A stretch of 64,000 bases of DNA from Albidovulum marisflavi. Lineage in GTDB: Bacteria > Pseudomonadota > Alphaproteobacteria > Rhodobacterales > Rhodobacteraceae. The stretch lies in NCBI RefSeq assembly GCF_025751435.1, contig NZ_JAOWKY010000002.1, positions 1 through 64,000 of the forward strand, written 5' to 3'. A program made the position numbers and the translations under genes. This document shows positions 61,754 to 64,000 of the stretch, piece by piece. The notes under the pieces were generated by a model. That model did no database searches, had not been told where the DNA came from, and worked only from the letters and a program-made list of their open reading frames with translations. Within the stretch, counting starts at the first letter, position 1. The number at the start of each line of letters is the position of its first letter.

Positions 61754-61981
61754 GTGCCCCCCGGATCCTCTGCAACCGGCTGACCTTCGCCCGGCCTCGC
61801 GCGGTGGTCAAGCGGGGGCGGGCAATGCCGCAGGGCCGCTTGACCGACAGGCCGCCTTCAGGCGCGGTTTGGGTGCATGGGATCGCCTGTTCCGATTGGG
61901 CAAACTGCGCTAACCTTCCGTGCACGAACGCCTGACGCCGTGGCGGCCGCCCGACGGCGCATCAACCGGAAGGAAGGGGCA

Positions 61982-62803
61982 ATGAAGCAGGACGTGGAAA
62001 AGCACTACACCAAGGGCGGACAGCTTGCCGGCAAGATCGCGGCGGGGCTGGAGGCGTCCGGCAAGAGCCTTGAGACGCTGACGACGCGCGACCTGGCGCC
62101 GGTCGACGAATTTCACATCCGCGGGCGAAAGGCGACGTTGGAACTTGGCGCCGAGATGAACCTGAGCGATGCATCGCGCGTGCTTGATCTGGGCAGCGGA
62201 CTAGGCGGACCCGCCCGCACGCTGGCGGAAACCTACGGATGCCAGGTCACCGGCATCGACCTGACCGAGATGTTCTGCGAAGCCGCCGGCACTCTTTCCG
62301 GCTGGGTGGGACTAGGAAGCAAGGTGAGCTTCGATCATGGCGATGCGACCGCGCTGCCCTATCCCGACGATCATTTCGACGCCGCCATGACGATCCATGT
62401 TGCGATGAACATCGCGGCCAAGGACAGGCTCTATGCCGAGGCCTTCCGAACGCTCCGGCCCGGCGGACGGTTCGCCGTCTACGACGTGATCCAGGGCGAC
62501 GGTGGCGGCATCCATTTCCCGGTGCCTTGGGCGCGAGAGGCCGCGATCAGCCACCTGGCCACCCATGATCAGATGGAAAGGTTGCTGACGAACGCGGGTT
62601 TCAAGGTCCTGAAGACGCAGGACTCGAGCGCGCAAAGCCTGACCTGGTTCCAGGACATGAAGTCACGCGCGGCAAGCTCGGGACTGCCCGCGGTCTCGAT
62701 CCAACTGATCCTGGGGGATGACTACCTGGAAATGGTGCGCAACCAGATCCGAAATCTTGCCGAGGACCGGATCCGGACGATGACCTACATCTGCGAACGC
62801 TGA
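61982..62803 (+). CDS. Class I SAM-dependent methyltransferase
   Basis: This 273-residue protein has motif I V-L-D-L-G-S-G-L-G-G-P-A-R near residue 67, V-T-G-I-D-L-T-E for motif II, and G-D-A-T-A-L-P-Y-P-D-D-H-F-D for the following part. It resembles sarcosine/dimethylglycine or ubiquinone/menaquinone-type methyltransferases. GGAAGG lies upstream of the ATG. The gene stands alone between aldo/keto reductase and nadE genes, and its target is unknown. Confidence 0.82.
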   Translation: MKQDVEKHYTKGGQLAGKIAAGLEASGKSLETLTTRDLAPVDEFHIRGRKATLELGAEMNLSDASRVLDLGSGLGGPARTLAETYGCQVTGIDLTEMFCEAAGTLSGWVGLGSKVSFDHGDATALPYPDDHFDAAMTIHVAMNIAAKDRLYAEAFRTLRPGGRFAVYDVIQGDGGGIHFPVPWAREAAISHLATHDQMERLLTNAGFKVLKTQDSSAQSLTWFQDMKSRAASSGLPAVSIQLILGDDYLEMVRNQIRNLAEDRIRTMTYICER

Positions 62804-62866
62804 ACCCTTGCGCGCATCAAGGCAGCAGCGTGGACCCGCAAGCACTGGCCCAAGCGCCCGGCGCGC

Positions 62867-64000
62867 TCAGCTTTCGTCGCGCCAGCGGTTGACGATCGGA
62901 TAGCGCCGGTCCAGCCAGAAGGCCTTGCGTGTAAGCCGAGCGCCGGGCGCGGACTGAAAGCGCTTGTATTCGCTGATGTAGACCAGGTGTTCAACCTTCT
63001 TCACCGTTGCGCGGTCGAAGCCTTCGGACACGATCTCGGCCACTGACAGGTCGCCCTCGATCAGGTGTTCCAGGATCGCGTCCAGCACGGGATAAGGCGG
63101 CAGCGAATCCTCGTCCTTCTGGTCGGCTCGCAACTCGGCCGAGGGTGCCTTGTCGATGACACGTTGCGGGATGACCGTGCCCTCCGGCCCCTTCATCCAA
63201 GGCCTGTGGTTGGCATTGCGCCAGCGGCAGGTTTCGAACACCCGCATCTTGTAAAGATCCTTGATCGGGTTGTAGCCGCCTGCCATGTCGCCGTAGATCG
63301 TGGCATAGCCAACAGCGACCTCGGACTTGTTGCCCGTGGTCAGGAGCATTTCCCCGAACTTGTTCGAGATCGCCATCAGCAGCAGTCCGCGCAGGCGGGA
63401 CTGCACGTTTTCCTCGGCGATGCCGAACGACGTGCCCTCGAAAAGCGGCTGAAGGGATTCGGTGACCGCATCGCGCGGCCCCGAGATCGGCACGGTGTCC
63501 AGCCGACAGCCAAGCGCGCGGGCGACGCCCTTGGCATCCTCCAGCGAATGGGCCGAGGTGAACTCGGAAGGCAGCATAACGCAGCGGACGTTTTCCGGGC
63601 CCAGCGCGTCGGCCGCGATCGTCGCGACAAGCGCGCTGTCGATCCCCCCCGAGAGCCCCAGCACCACCTTGGAAAACCCGCTTTTGCCCATGTAGTCGGA
63701 AAGCGACAGGACCATCGCGCGGTAATCCTGTTCCCAGTCGTCGGGGTGAACGGCGCGCTCGCCGGTTTCGGCCCGCCAGCCGTCCGCGTGCCGCGTGAAG
63801 TCGACATGGGCGATGACCTCTTCCCATACAGGAAGCTGCGCGGCCAGATGGCCGCCCGGATTGATGACGAACGAACCGCCATCGAACAGCTGATCGTCCT
63901 GTCCTCCGACGAAGTTCAGATAGACCATCGGCAAGCCGGTTTCGACCACGCGCGACACCATCAGGTTCACTCGACGTTCGAACTTGCCTCGGTAGTAGGG
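62867..64000 (-). CDS. nadE: Glutamine-dependent NAD+ synthetase (partial, 5' end off window)
   Basis: NadE converts deamido-NAD to NAD using glutamine as nitrogen donor. The visible 377 residues include the end of the nitrilase-like glutaminase domain (Y-R-G-K-F-E-R-R-V-N-L-M at the edge, then Y-L-N-F-V-G-G-Q-D) and the synthetase domain with the P-loop L-G-L-S-G-G-I-D-S-A-L-V and T-T-G-N-K-S-E. The frame stays open to base 64000, so the start is outside the window. The C-terminus is complete. Confidence 0.95.
   Translation of the reverse strand, partial: PYYRGKFERRVNLMVSRVVETGLPMVYLNFVGGQDDQLFDGGSFVINPGGHLAAQLPVWEEVIAHVDFTRHADGWRAETGERAVHPDDWEQDYRAMVLSLSDYMGKSGFSKVVLGLSGGIDSALVATIAADALGPENVRCVMLPSEFTSAHSLEDAKGVARALGCRLDTVPISGPRDAVTESLQPLFEGTSFGIAEENVQSRLRGLLLMAISNKFGEMLLTTGNKSEVAVGYATIYGDMAGGYNPIKDLYKMRVFETCRWRNANHRPWMKGPEGTVIPQRVIDKAPSAELRADQKDEDSLPPYPVLDAILEHLIEGDLSVAEIVSEGFDRATVKKVEHLVYISEYKRFQSAPGARLTRKAFWLDRRYPIVNRWRDES

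Overview
The window is a GC-rich (about 65%) chromosomal segment of an alphaproteobacterium, most probably a member of the Rhodobacteraceae (Paracoccus/Rhodovulum/Roseobacter relatives). The support is gene order and content: an aroA-cmk-rpsA-ihfB-lapA-trpF-trpB block, an irr/fabA-fabB-fabI block, a metK leader that fits the Rhodobacterales SAM/SAH riboswitch, and a thiosulfate-oxidising sox cluster laid out as in Paracoccus. I see no rRNA or tRNA genes, CRISPR array, insertion sequence or phage genes. Both edges cut a gene: an unrecognised low-GC ORF on the left and nadE on the right.

Layout. 0-7.7 kb (minus strand): aromatic amino-acid and translation housekeeping genes, with a roughly 390-base unassigned stretch between rpsA and ihfB. 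7.8-20.9 kb: the sox region. soxVWXYZABCD, soxF and a soxH-like gene run leftwards; soxS and soxR diverge to the right. A YeeE/YedE (SoxT-like) transporter gene stands at each end. soxE, which normally lies between soxD and soxF, is absent. 21-25.4 kb: an FrcBCA-type sugar ABC transporter with a divergent ROK-family regulator. 25.4-33.4 kb (minus strand): trmB, queF, metK with its riboswitch, lnt, corC, ybeY, phoH and miaB. 33.6-35.1 kb: two poorly known genes. 35.1-38.8 kb: irr, the unsaturated fatty acid genes and a conserved hypothetical. 39-46.7 kb (plus strand): a tightly coupled run of a HAD dehalogenase, three alpha/beta hydrolases, a PLP-dependent lyase, an MFS transporter, an alcohol dehydrogenase and an enolase-superfamily enzyme, which looks catabolic but has no known substrate. 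46.7-50 kb: a GGDEF protein with an HNOBA domain, an H-NOX protein lacking the usual heme ligand, and a non-pyrrolysine MttB homologue. 50-52.6 kb: a HAD phosphatase, a DUF3572 gene and a PleD-like response regulator. 52.7-54.8 kb: an ECF sigma, anti-sigma, Spy-like and EF-hand cluster. 55-64 kb: DUF983, Nudix, EamA, desaturase, DUF2061, XRE regulator, lipocalin-like lipoprotein, AraC/GlxA regulator, aldo/keto reductase, methyltransferase and nadE.

How the parts work together. The sox genes encode the periplasmic thiosulfate-oxidising complex: SoxXA couples substrate to SoxYZ, SoxB hydrolyses sulfate off, and SoxCD oxidises the sulfane sulfur. SoxV, SoxW and SoxS keep components reduced, and SoxR is the ArsR-type repressor; AT-rich dyads occur in both intergenic regions where SoxR is expected to bind. 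Much of the rest is ordinary core genome. The most unusual items are the degenerate H-NOX protein, the soxE-less sox cluster bracketed by two SoxT homologues, the hairpin that buries the EamA ribosome-binding site, and the structured rpsA-ihfB gap.
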